Assembly: GCF_014207135.1 (NCBI RefSeq)
Contig: NZ_JACHCC010000013.1
Coordinates: forward strand, 166,505 to 230,504
Origin: Pedobacter cryoconitis
GTDB lineage: Bacteria; Bacteroidota; Bacteroidia; Sphingobacteriales; Sphingobacteriaceae
Direction: 5' to 3'
Length of the DNA: 64,000 nucleotides
Below, in pieces: positions 56,179 to 64,000 of this stretch. The notes below the pieces were generated by a model, which saw only the letters and a list, made by a program, of their open reading frames with translations, was not told the origin of the DNA and searched no databases. Each line of letters starts with the position of its first letter. The stretch's first letter is position 1. The translations under genes were made by a program, and so were the position numbers.

Positions 56179-57245
56179 AAATAGTATTAATTATATCTGA
56201 CATTTCTCGCAGCGGAGGTACAGAAAGAGCCACTACAAATGTGGCTAATATGTTAGAAGAACAAGGACATGATATTATAATTTTAAGTATCAGTACCAAA
56301 AAAGGAGAAAAATCATTTTATGAAATAAATGCTCCAGTTAATGTTTTGCATTTATCTTGTAAGCAATTGCCATCCGGATTGTTTAGTAAATTTGGTTGGT
56401 TCTTTGATACGATTAAGAGATTAAAGACTGCTATCCTTAATATAACGCCAGATTTAATAATTGGACAGGGACATAACGTTAACTCAATGCTTCCTTTTCT
56501 AAGTAAATCAAGTTATGGTTCAATTATTGGATGTGAGCATATCGTTTTTGATACTATACCTAAGAGTTCCAGGATGTTGATGTCTTTGATGTATCAATAT
56601 CTGGATGGCGTAGTTGTCTTGTCAGAGCAGGCAAAAGAAAAGGTAAAGACGCTAAATAAAAATATTTTTGTTATTCCTAATGCACTTCCTTTTCTTACTG
56701 AAGAAACCTCTCCTTTGTCTTCAAACAAATTGATGATGGTTGGGCGATTAAGCTTGGAAAAAGGGTATGACAGATTGGTTGTGATTGCAAACAGACTTAA
56801 AGATAGGTTTCCAGATTGGCATATTGATATCTTTGGAGAAGGACCTATGAAAAATCAATTACTTGATTTATATACGATTGAAAATTTAAATACTTATATC
56901 ACAATACATGAACCGGTGAAAAATATTAAACAGGAATATTTGAATAGATCGGTTTTTATAATGACTTCATATACAGAGGCAATGCCAATGGTGATTCTTG
57001 AAGCCAAAAGTTGCGGTCTGCCAATTGTTGCCTATAACTGTGAAGGCACCAGCGAATTAATTTTGAATAATGAAGATGGCTTTCTAATTGACAACAATGA
57101 TGACTCTGATTTTGTAGAAAAAGTTTCTGTGCTAATTAAAGATAAGATTTTAAGATCCGCTTTAGGAAATAGAGCAAGAGCTAATGCATTGTTTTTCTCC
57201 AAAGAAAACGTATATAAAAAATGGAAGCAAGTTATCGAAGGTTGA
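56175..57245 (+). CDS. Family 4 glycosyltransferase
   Basis: 356 residues, GT-B fold. N-terminal SGGTERATTNVANMLEEQGH and C-terminal VGRLSLEKGYDRL, followed by TEAMPMVILEAKSCGLPIVA, fit the GT4 family with the retaining EX7E motif (E in TEAMP and E in LEAKS). It adds one sugar of the repeat unit; the donor is unknown. The gene overlaps wzy by 4 bases. A 274-base gap with no supported gene follows. Confidence 0.93.
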   Translation: MKIVLIISDISRSGGTERATTNVANMLEEQGHDIIILSISTKKGEKSFYEINAPVNVLHLSCKQLPSGLFSKFGWFFDTIKRLKTAILNITPDLIIGQGHNVNSMLPFLSKSSYGSIIGCEHIVFDTIPKSSRMLMSLMYQYLDGVVVLSEQAKEKVKTLNKNIFVIPNALPFLTEETSPLSSNKLMMVGRLSLEKGYDRLVVIANRLKDRFPDWHIDIFGEGPMKNQLLDLYTIENLNTYITIHEPVKNIKQEYLNRSVFIMTSYTEAMPMVILEAKSCGLPIVAYNCEGTSELILNNEDGFLIDNNDDSDFVEKVSVLIKDKILRSALGNRARANALFFSKENVYKKWKQVIEG

Positions 57246-57482
57246 ATAGGTTGACGTAACTGAACTTTTGAATAAGATATATGTTCATTAACTCTGTTAA
57301 ACTTAAAAAGTATATACAAGTCCGAATATGAATTTATAAGGATAAAAGACTTCATGGAGTGGCGGGATTGTTTGACCTTTGCAGGGCTCCTTTTAAAATA
57401 CAGAAAATTTAATAAGCTGAATAGTTGGTAAAGATTTTCAATGGTGCTGTTTGATAAGTGGAGTGAATTAAATATGAATTTT

Positions 57483-57490
57483 TAGCTTTG
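57483..57490 (+). promoter_or_regulatory. Possible internal -7 box before acyltransferase 2
   Basis: TAGCTTTG matches TANNTTTG 29 bases upstream of the ATG at 57520. The expected TTTG partner at 19 bases is not present. It lies in the 274-base gap of the locus and may provide a weak internal promoter. Confidence 0.25.
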
Positions 57491-57519
57491 ACTTTTTAAG
57501 AGAATATTACAGATTAATT

Positions 57520-58116
57520 ATGAATATAATATCAAAATATGGGTTTTTCGGTGCAATTATCATGGCCAAAAATCTACTGCTGACTAAATTGACTTTAAGA
57601 AATGCAAGACTTATAAGATTTCCTGTAGATCTAAGAGGGAAAAAATTTATAAGTGTAGATAAAGGTTTTACAACAGGTCATGGCTGTAGAATAGAAGCAT
57701 ATGCTGAAAAGAATATAAATTCTAAAACCCTTATCATCGGCAAAAATGTCCAGTTGAACGATTATGTGCATATTACTGCTATGTATAATGTACATATTGG
57801 GGACAATGTTTTAATAGCTAGCAAAGTATATATATCTGACACAGCTCATGGAGAATATCAATCGTCATCACCATCTTCTCCATTCGAGTTCCCTGCAGAA
57901 AGAGAATTAGTATATGACGGAGTCAGGATTGAAGATAATGTTTGGCTTGGCGATGGTGTTTGTGTATTACCGGGAGTCACGATAGGGTTTGGGAGTATTA
58001 TAGGTGCCAACGCTGTTGTTAACAAGGATATCCCTGCAATGAGTATAGCCGTTGGTATTCCAGCAAAAGTTGTTAAAGTATTTAATAGTGAGCTTAATAT
58101 TTGGGAGAAAAGATAA
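57520..58116 (+). CDS. Hexapeptide-repeat acyltransferase 2
   Basis: 198 residues of the WcaF-like acetyltransferase family. Hexapeptide coils LIIGKNVQLNDYVHI and HIGDNVLIASKVYIS lead to the catalytic His in DTAHGEYQ, and the C-terminus is WLGDGVCVLPGVTIGFGSII. It is related to acyltransferase 1 at 52071 but not a close copy. It probably O-acetylates another position of the polysaccharide. It follows the only sizable gap inside the locus and is 6 bases upstream of a glycosyltransferase gene. Confidence 0.9.
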   Translation: MNIISKYGFFGAIIMAKNLLLTKLTLRNARLIRFPVDLRGKKFISVDKGFTTGHGCRIEAYAEKNINSKTLIIGKNVQLNDYVHITAMYNVHIGDNVLIASKVYISDTAHGEYQSSSPSSPFEFPAERELVYDGVRIEDNVWLGDGVCVLPGVTIGFGSIIGANAVVNKDIPAMSIAVGIPAKVVKVFNSELNIWEKR

Positions 58117-58122
58117 TAGTCT

Positions 58123-59187
58123 ATGGAAAAATACTTTGATAATATACTTTTTTATCTTCAGCGTTCTGGAGGAGGATCGGTCCATTGGGGTGAGTTAATG
58201 AAAAGGTTCAATCTTGAAAACACCGTGAACTTTATTGAACCTAATGGAGAAACTTCGAATATCCTTAAGCCGCTACTTAATTTAAAGGCTCCTTTAAAGG
58301 AGAAAAATATTCCTTTATCTATTCTAAGATATTTACCTTTAACTCTGAAAATTAAACAGCCAGCTATTTTTCATTCGTCTTATTATAGGTTTTCTGGACA
58401 AAAAGGTGTAATTAACTTTATCACTGTCCATGATTTTATTTATGAGCGTTTCGGGAGTGGTCTTTCAAAAAAAGTACATCATTATCAAAAAGGACTGGCT
58501 GTTAAGAATTCAAAAAATATAATTTGTGTTTCAAACACAACAAAATCTGATTTGCTTAGGTATTTTCCTCATTTGGTTGAGAAAAAGGAAATTGAGGTCA
58601 TCCATAATGGTGTTTCAGATGATTTTTTTGTTCTAAGTGATATAAGTGAAACAAATGTCAAATTCGAGGCTTTAAAGAAGGATCCTTATATATTATTTGT
58701 TGGACACAGAACCTCATACAAGAATTTTGATTTTGCCGTAAAAGTTATTGCCTCCCTACCTGGAAATTATAAAATGGCAATTGTAGGTAATGCTTTGTCT
58801 GATAGTGAACTAAGGCTTTTAGACAGAGATCTTAATGGCAGGTATATACATTTCGGGAATACAACAAATATGGAATTAAACGAATTGTATAACTTAAGTG
58901 AGTGCTTAATATATCCTTCAAGTTATGAAGGGTTTGGTATTCCTCTGATTGAGGCCTTCAAATGTAACTGTCCGGTTATTGCCCAGGATATACCAATAGT
59001 ACAGGAGATAGCGGGTGAAGCTGCTTACCTGGTCAATGGTTTGAATATCGATGGATTTAGGGATGAAATTTTAAATTTAAATAAGGGTAATTTAAGAAAG
59101 CAGAAGATCGAACTAGGATTGGAAAGATCAAAACAGTTTTCGTGGGATAAATGTTATAAACAGACAAAAGATTTCTATAAAATATGA
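58123..59187 (+). CDS. GT-B glycosyltransferase (family 1/4)
   Basis: 354 residues. The acceptor domain is weakly conserved; the donor domain has LFVGHRTSYKNFDFAVKV and YPSSYEGFGIPLIEAFKCN, the GT4/GT1 nucleotide-binding and catalytic site with an EX7E-type motif (E in SYEGF and E in IEAF). The first 100 residues carry NTVNFIEPNGETSN and HSSYYRFSG, typical of mannosyl- or rhamnosyl-transferase relatives. It overlaps the following epimerase gene by 4 bases. Confidence 0.9.
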   Translation: MEKYFDNILFYLQRSGGGSVHWGELMKRFNLENTVNFIEPNGETSNILKPLLNLKAPLKEKNIPLSILRYLPLTLKIKQPAIFHSSYYRFSGQKGVINFITVHDFIYERFGSGLSKKVHHYQKGLAVKNSKNIICVSNTTKSDLLRYFPHLVEKKEIEVIHNGVSDDFFVLSDISETNVKFEALKKDPYILFVGHRTSYKNFDFAVKVIASLPGNYKMAIVGNALSDSELRLLDRDLNGRYIHFGNTTNMELNELYNLSECLIYPSSYEGFGIPLIEAFKCNCPVIAQDIPIVQEIAGEAAYLVNGLNIDGFRDEILNLNKGNLRKQKIELGLERSKQFSWDKCYKQTKDFYKI

Positions 59188-60314
59188 ATATTTTAATTAC
59201 AGGTGGTGCAGGTTTTATTGGAAGTAATTTAGCCTTGAAGTTAATTGATAAGGGACACAAAATCACTGTTCTGGATAATTTATCATCTCAGATTCATGGT
59301 GTTGAAGCATCACAATCCTCTCCCTTATACCAAAGTATAATCAATAAGGTCAGATTCATTAAAGGAACAGTTACTGCTAAAGAAGATTGGGAGCATGCTC
59401 TGGAGGGGCAGGATATCGTAGTTCATTATGCAGCAGAAACCGGTACTGGACAATCTATGTATGAAATACAGAAATATGTAGATGTAAATATTAATGGTAC
59501 AAGTATCATGCTGGATATTCTGGCGAATCAACCACATAGGGTAAAGAAAATAATTATAGCATCTTCAAGGTCTATATATGGTGAGGGTAGATATAAAAGT
59601 GCTGAACTAGGATATGTTTATCCTAAACACCGTGCTGAGGAAGATATGGATAATGGCGATTTTGACGTGAAATTTCCTGGTTGTGGAAGTCTTGAATTAA
59701 TGCCGACTGATGAAGACTCGAAGATTCATCCTTCTTCAGTATATGGTATTACTAAACAGAGCCAGGAACAGATGATTATGACGGTTTGTCCTACGCTGGG
59801 AATTCAACCAGTGGCATTCCGTTATCAAAACGTATATGGACCGGGTCAATCTCTTAAAAACCCTTATACCGGGATACTTTCTATATTTTCTACTCAGATA
59901 AAAAACGGGAATGATATAAACATATTTGAAGATGGAAAAGAAACCAGAGATTTTGTTTTCATAGACGATGTCGTAGATGCTACTATTCTTGGAATAGAGA
60001 AAGAAGAAGCGAATGGTGAAATATTTAACGTAGGTACAGGTGTACCTACTGATGTGATAACCGTAGCCAGAGGTCTGATTGATAATTATGGAGTTGATGT
60101 TCCGATTAATATAAGTGGAAATTATCGCCTTGGAGATATTCGTCATAATTTTGCAGATCTGAGAAAGATAAAAGAAAAATTAGGATTTGATCCAAAATTT
60201 TCATTCCAACAAGGTTTGAAGAGATTTACTGATTGGGTAAATACACAAGAAGTTGAGAGTGACAGTTATGCCAAGTCAATAGAGGAGATGAAGTCAAGAG
60301 GCTTATATAAATAG
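59184..60314 (+). CDS. Extended SDR, dTDP-L-rhamnose 4-epimerase-like
   Basis: 376 residues, longer than GalE. Rossmann motif TGGAGFIGSNLALKL, SDR pair in SSVYGITKQSQEQ, and an insertion GNGDFDVKFPGCGSLELMP-like before the catalytic Tyr that is typical of the dTDP-L-rhamnose 4-epimerase (Tll/WbiB) group. That enzyme would make dTDP-6-deoxy-L-talose from the product of rfbD at 37054. Another nucleotide-sugar epimerase role cannot be excluded. It overlaps the preceding GT gene by 4 bases and is 5 bases before the next. Confidence 0.8.
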   Translation: MNILITGGAGFIGSNLALKLIDKGHKITVLDNLSSQIHGVEASQSSPLYQSIINKVRFIKGTVTAKEDWEHALEGQDIVVHYAAETGTGQSMYEIQKYVDVNINGTSIMLDILANQPHRVKKIIIASSRSIYGEGRYKSAELGYVYPKHRAEEDMDNGDFDVKFPGCGSLELMPTDEDSKIHPSSVYGITKQSQEQMIMTVCPTLGIQPVAFRYQNVYGPGQSLKNPYTGILSIFSTQIKNGNDINIFEDGKETRDFVFIDDVVDATILGIEKEEANGEIFNVGTGVPTDVITVARGLIDNYGVDVPINISGNYRLGDIRHNFADLRKIKEKLGFDPKFSFQQGLKRFTDWVNTQEVESDSYAKSIEEMKSRGLYK

Positions 60315-60319
60315 ATTAA

Positions 60320-61306
60320 ATGCGAAGTTTATCGGGTAAAACTATACTGTTTTTTTGTCCTACATTTTTTAATTATGAGCAAGAAATCAAAAAAGCACTG
60401 GAAGATTTTGGTGCGACAGTCATATGGTATGATGATAGACCCTCAAATAATTTCTATTCTAAGGCAGTGATTAGAGTAAATAAGAATTTCCTGAAGAATA
60501 AGATCAGGAGATACTACAATGAGATTCTGGATAAGAATAAAGATCAAAAATTTGATTATCTGTTTTTTGTAAATCCAGAATCTATTTCAGTCGAAATCTT
60601 AACTAAAATGCAAGGATTATTCCCTGATGCTAAGAGAATCTTATATATGTGGGACTCATTCAAAAATCGGAAACAAAATCTGGAGCTGTTGCCATTGTTT
60701 AATTCAATGTATACTTTTGACCGGGAGGACTCAATATCATATAATTTAAAACTAAGACCTCTTTTTTATATTAATACATACGGAAAAAAAGAAGATTCGT
60801 CACCGAAGTATGAGCTTTTATTTGTTGGTACAGCACATAGCGATAGGTATACTTTCGTGAAGAAGTTCTGTGAATCTAATAAACTTAACAATGTTAAATT
60901 GTATTTTTATTTGAACAGCGTATTATTATTTTTCCTTAAAAAGCTCTTTGACAGCTCATTTAAGAAGGTTAGGTATGAGGATGTATCTTTTACCTCGTTG
61001 AGTCACAGTGAAATATCTTCTATGATGCAGCAGTCGAAAATAGTTTTAGACATTAATCACCCTAAGCAAATCGGATTAACCATGCGGACTCTAGAGACAT
61101 TGGGTATGCAAAAGAAATTACTAACAACAAATAAAGATATCTTAAACTATGATTTTTATAATCCGGCAAATATCCTATTAGTTGAAAGAGAGAGTCCTTT
61201 ATTGACTGAAGAATTTCAAAAAATACCTTTTGAACCTTTAGATTTGGGAACGTTGTTTAAATATAGTATTAGTGGTTGGGTCAGCGAAATATTTGAATTA
61301 ATATGA
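60320..61306 (+). CDS. CgeB-like glycosyltransferase
   Basis: 328 residues. The sequence (LFFCPTFFNYEQEIKKALED, WYDDRPSNN, FFVNPESIS, RILYMWDSFKNRKQN) fits the GT-B proteins of the CgeB/spore-maturation type found in polysaccharide loci. The C-terminal half has the DINHPKQIGLTMRTLETLGM signature of a donor-binding site. It likely adds one sugar of the repeat unit; donor unknown. Its stop codon overlaps the start of the next gene. Confidence 0.8.
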   Translation: MRSLSGKTILFFCPTFFNYEQEIKKALEDFGATVIWYDDRPSNNFYSKAVIRVNKNFLKNKIRRYYNEILDKNKDQKFDYLFFVNPESISVEILTKMQGLFPDAKRILYMWDSFKNRKQNLELLPLFNSMYTFDREDSISYNLKLRPLFYINTYGKKEDSSPKYELLFVGTAHSDRYTFVKKFCESNKLNNVKLYFYLNSVLLFFLKKLFDSSFKKVRYEDVSFTSLSHSEISSMMQQSKIVLDINHPKQIGLTMRTLETLGMQKKLLTTNKDILNYDFYNPANILLVERESPLLTEEFQKIPFEPLDLGTLFKYSISGWVSEIFELI

Positions 61307-62181
61307 TTTTATTAACTGGAGCTTCTGGGTTTTTGGGAAAAGCGATTTTATCCTATTATCCAAAAGAAGTAATCTCTTTAGGAAGGAGTGGGCAAAAAGA
61401 TATAATATGTGACATTTCTAAACAAATCCCCGAATTGCCAATTGTAGATATTGTTGTCCATGCTGCTGGGAAGGCTCATTTTTTGCCAAAAACAGAAATT
61501 GAACGGCAAATGTTTTTTGATGTTAATGTGAATGGTACAAAAAATCTGTTGAAAGGATTAGCCAATAACGAAGTAAAACCTAAGTCATTTATTTTCATTA
61601 GTTCAGTTTCAGTTTACGGTAAAGAATGCGGAAGTAATATTAATGAAGAGACATCCCTTGAAGCTAAGGATGCTTATGGATTGAGTAAGATAGAAGCAGA
61701 AAATCTTATTCAGAAATGGTGTATAGAAAATAATGTTATATGTACGATTTTAAGACTGCCATTGATTGTTGGGCCAAATCCTCCGGGAAATCTTGGAGCT
61801 ATGATTAAAGGCATCAAAAGGGGATACTATTTGAATATCGCAGGTGGAAAAGCAAAAAAAAGTATGGTTTTGGATACAGATGTTGCTGATATAATTCCTT
61901 TTTCAGCAAAAATAGGCGGTATATATAATCTAACGGATGGATACCATCCTTCATTTGTAGAGTTATCCGAAGTTATTTCTGCCAAATTTGGGAAACGTAA
62001 GGCATTTAATATACCAAGATGGTTTATTTACCCTATAGCAAAAATTGGAGATTTATTGGGTGCTAATTTTCCGATAAATTCTAGTAAATTAAATAAAATC
62101 ACCGCAGATTTGACTTTTGATGATAAGGCTGCACGTCAGAAACTAAATTGGAATCCTAGGTTAGTTCTTAAAAATATATAA
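61303..62181 (+). CDS. NAD-dependent epimerase/reductase, WbpV-like
   Basis: 292 residues, an extended SDR with TGASGFLGKAILSYYP, the VHAAGKAHFLPKTEIE segment and the catalytic pair in DAYGLSKIEAEN. In Bacteroidota and Pseudomonas this type sits directly before a WecA/WbpL-like initiating transferase and acts on a UDP-N-acetylhexosamine intermediate (4-keto reduction or 4-epimerisation giving GalNAc, QuiNAc or FucNAc). The WbpL-like gene follows 8 bases later, which supports that role. The exact sugar is unknown. Confidence 0.85.
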   Translation: MILLTGASGFLGKAILSYYPKEVISLGRSGQKDIICDISKQIPELPIVDIVVHAAGKAHFLPKTEIERQMFFDVNVNGTKNLLKGLANNEVKPKSFIFISSVSVYGKECGSNINEETSLEAKDAYGLSKIEAENLIQKWCIENNVICTILRLPLIVGPNPPGNLGAMIKGIKRGYYLNIAGGKAKKSMVLDTDVADIIPFSAKIGGIYNLTDGYHPSFVELSEVISAKFGKRKAFNIPRWFIYPIAKIGDLLGANFPINSSKLNKITADLTFDDKAARQKLNWNPRLVLKNI

Positions 62182-62189
62182 ACATCCAT

Positions 62190-63155
62190 ATGGAAATTTC
62201 TTTAGTCATTATTCTGTTCTTTGTCTTTTTTGCATTTGAAATCTGTTATTTTAAAATAGCGGATAAATTTAATATTATTGATCAACCGAATCATAGAAGC
62301 TCACATACTGACGTAACCTTAAGAGGTGGTGGAATCATTTTTACTCTTGGGTTGATGGTATATCCTTTCTTTTTTGGCCTTGAATATTGGTGTTTTCTGC
62401 TGGGCTTGGCTATAATTGCGTTCATTAGCTTTATTGACGATATACGGCCTGTCAGCAATAAATTAAGGGTGGTTTTTCATTTGGCAGGGGGGGCATTAAT
62501 GTTCTACCAATTAGGCTTGTACCACCTTCCGTATTATTGGATTATTCTTGCGTTGATCTTGCTTATTGGTTGCATTAATGCAATTAACTTTATGGATGGG
62601 ATCAACGGAATCACGGGTTTATATGCACTTATAACTTTGTCTACATTACTTTATATTAATCTGTATGTTATTGAATTTACAACTTCAAATCTGCTAATAA
62701 CCTCTCTGATCTCCATCTTTGTCTTTAATTTTTATAATTTTAGAACCAAGGCAAAGTGTTTTGCAGGTGATGTCGGAAGTGTTGGGATTGCATTTGTGAT
62801 TTTATTTTTCCTGTTGCAACTAATCATTAGAACAGAAAACTTCAATTATTTGCTTCTTCTTTTGTTATATGGCTTAGATACTGTTACAACTATGTTCTTC
62901 AGGCTGATACGAAAGGAAAATATTTTTGATGCCCATAGAAGCCATTTTTATCAATATTTGGCAAATGAGAGAAAGCTCTCTCATTTGATAGTTTCCTCAA
63001 TATATGGGATCATCCAATTAATAATAAACATCCTAATTGTTAACTGGATGTCTAAGTCAGTTTTGATGTGCTGTATGGTTTTGATTTTTAGTGGAATTGC
63101 CTTTTTAATGTTGCGAATTTATATGGAAGGGTATAAAAGGTTATTGGGGCATTGA
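62190..63155 (+). CDS. Undecaprenyl-phosphate N-acetylhexosamine-1-phosphate transferase, WbpL-like
   Basis: 321 residues with about 10 membrane helices. Motifs of the MraY/WecA/WbpL superfamily are clear: PNHRSSHTDVTLRGGGIIF, FIDDIRPVSNKLR, NFMDGINGITG, KCFAGDVGSVGIAF and the cytoplasmic loop DAHRSHFYQYL. It starts O-antigen or capsule assembly by placing a sugar phosphate on undecaprenyl phosphate. It is the last gene of the polysaccharide locus; IS remnants begin downstream. Confidence 0.94.
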   Translation: MEISLVIILFFVFFAFEICYFKIADKFNIIDQPNHRSSHTDVTLRGGGIIFTLGLMVYPFFFGLEYWCFLLGLAIIAFISFIDDIRPVSNKLRVVFHLAGGALMFYQLGLYHLPYYWIILALILLIGCINAINFMDGINGITGLYALITLSTLLYINLYVIEFTTSNLLITSLISIFVFNFYNFRTKAKCFAGDVGSVGIAFVILFFLLQLIIRTENFNYLLLLLLYGLDTVTTMFFRLIRKENIFDAHRSHFYQYLANERKLSHLIVSSIYGIIQLIINILIVNWMSKSVLMCCMVLIFSGIAFLMLRIYMEGYKRLLGH

Positions 63156-63399
63156 GATTCTTGGTTTGAATATACTGCGGGGTAAGCGAATTTAATAACT
63201 AAACAGGCTATTTTACGAGAAAAAAAGTGACCTTATAAGGAATAGATTCCTGCTGAGCCTGATCACTATTGAGTAACTAAGGAGAATGGCTCCGTTTTCT
63301 TATACTATATTCATCTAGCAAAGTTATGGCGGTTTTATGCATAGTTGAAAAGGATTTCCTAAAGCAAAAATATTGAAAGCCTAGATTCTTCAGATGTTT

Positions 63400-63905
63400 G
63401 AAAACGGTGAAAAGTATCCTGAAGCTCCTGAATCACCCAAGAACTCCATAAAAAGGACATAAAAGTGTCTGGAGGAAGAGTATCCAGAATGATGAGAAGA
63501 GCCAATCTGAGAAGCATCGCAAAGAAAAAGTTCAAAGTGACCACCGATTCTAATCATAAGTTTCTTGTCTTGGAAAATAGGTTGAATTGTGAGTTTAAGC
63601 CATGGACATTAGGTGCTGTTTGGGTATCGGACAGCTACTAAATAAAAATAAAGTGGGATTGGCTATATTTGACCGCGGTTATTGATCTGGGTGACATAAA
63701 AGTTATCATTGTTGGGAATTGAGCGCAAGAATGAAGTCCACGGATACTGTAGTATCAGCATTTAAAACGGCACAAAAACAGACTCATTACCCAGACGCTA
63801 ATCTTTCATTCTGATCGTGGGGTTCGGCACGCTTGTAATGAGTTTACTGAATAAAAATAATTTGATTATCAGAAAGATGGTCAGAAAGGAAAATGGTTAG
63901 GATTA
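63400..63905 (+). pseudogene. Decayed IS3-family (IS150-group) transposase OrfB remnant
   Basis: No long frame remains, but the plus strand reads KDIKV SGGRVSRMMRRANLRS (about 63455-63510) and IAKKKFKVTTDSNHKF, the N-terminal region of IS150-type OrfB. Further on, LYLTAVIDLGD, STDTVVSAFKTAQKQ and FHSDRGVRHACNEFTE carry parts of the DDE integrase core, including the second Asp. Stops and frameshifts break it throughout. The last recognisable motif (MVRKENG, equivalent to SRKGNCWDN) is cut at about 63905, where the end of another IS begins. The catalytic Glu region is missing. Confidence 0.75.
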
Positions 63906-63935
63906 TGGACTGCCCCCAAAAAGTTAGACAAATTT
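63906..63935. mobile_element. Terminal inverted repeat of an IS3-family element
   Basis: The sequence from about 63906 (TGGACTGCCCCCAAAAAG TT) has the form of an IS3-family terminal inverted repeat. It lies right behind the C-terminus of the transposase fragment at 63934-64000 and directly abuts the truncated OrfB remnant, so it marks the end of an element inserted into the older one. The other end is outside the window. Confidence 0.6.
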
Positions 63936-64000
63936 AATTATTAGATTTGTTATAATGAGCCCGATATTCCGTCGGGCTCATTCCATTTAAATTCAGTTTT
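63934..64000 (-). CDS. IS3-family transposase, C-terminal fragment
   Basis: Read on the minus strand from 63999, the frame encodes KLNLNGMSPTEYRAHYNKSN and then N and stop (63934-63936). LNGMSPxEYR is the conserved C-terminus of IS3-family OrfB. The 5' part is beyond the window, so it cannot be judged whether the copy is intact. A perfect 10-bp inverted repeat (63955-63964 with 63972-63981) lies within this end and may act as a terminator. Confidence 0.75.
   Translation of the reverse strand, partial: KLNLNGMSPTEYRAHYNKSNN

Noticed and set aside
57246..57519. Possible decayed gene in the 274-base gap of the polysaccharide locus
   Set aside because: I could not read any conserved motif in it in any frame; only a weak -7-like box was kept as a tentative feature.
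59736..60146. Minus-strand frame of 136 residues inside the epimerase gene
   Set aside because: It is antisense to a clear SDR gene and has no family features.
1..64000. CRISPR array, tRNA, rRNA or replication origin
   Set aside because: No spaced identical short repeats, tRNA cloverleaf pattern or rRNA segments were recognised by eye; the only regular repeats are coding repeats in the giant gene.

Overview
The window looks like a chromosomal segment of a low-GC member of the Bacteroidota, most likely a Pedobacter-like Sphingobacteriaceae. The evidence is SusC/SusD-type nutrient uptake genes with a paired ECF sigma factor and FecR anti-sigma factor, type IX secretion components (a PorP/SprF protein and a CHU_C/type B sorting domain), MbnP/diheme peroxidase lipoproteins, and promoters of the Bacteroidota TTTG-N19-TANNTTTG form. 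The genus is an inference from protein style. No rRNA, tRNA or CRISPR array was recognised.

Layout. (1) 1-11642 (+): the 3' part of a giant surface-type gene with at least 18 Fn3-like repeats and five FISUMP modules, the last part repeating with an exact 915-bp period. It is followed by a TlpA-like thioredoxin-fold protein, a secreted protein with a type B T9SS sorting domain, and a PorP/SprF outer-membrane protein. (2) 11652-14902 (-): two histidine kinases, one with a CHASE3-like sensor and one hybrid with a receiver domain. (3) 15018-20400 (+): a likely metal (copper) locus. A near-leaderless promoter drives a small Cys-motif protein, then two tandem MbnP + MbnH/MauG-like diheme peroxidase pairs; an outer-membrane protein with a CDICGCG motif follows, ending in a strong terminator. 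(4) 20506-24616 (+): an Oar-like TonB-dependent receptor with a glycerophosphodiester phosphodiesterase. (5) 24865-34500 (+): ECF sigma factor, FecR, SusC with an STN signalling domain, SusD, a zinc metallohydrolase lipoprotein and a DUF4302 lipoprotein, closed by a terminator. (6) 34627-36346: a small XRE regulator, an unexplained gap, and a Met-rich DUF6799 protein with inverted repeats upstream. (7) 36347-63155 (+): a large O-antigen or capsule locus. (8) 63156-64000: a decayed IS3-family transposase broken by the end of a second IS3-type element that runs out of the window.

The polysaccharide locus carries export genes (SLBB/Wza-like, Wzz), a nearly complete CDP-3,6-dideoxyhexose pathway with a thiamine-diphosphate YerE-like enzyme (predicting a branched yersiniose-type sugar), a Wzx flippase, a Wzy polymerase, several glycosyltransferases, two hexapeptide acetyltransferases, a WbsX-family protein, a dTDP-rhamnose-4-epimerase-like enzyme and a WbpL-like initiating transferase. 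Many genes overlap by 1-17 bases, which indicates one or a few long transcripts. The two most interesting systems are the yersiniose-type branched-sugar cassette and the duplicated MbnP/MbnH-like pair set without methanobactin biosynthesis genes in view.
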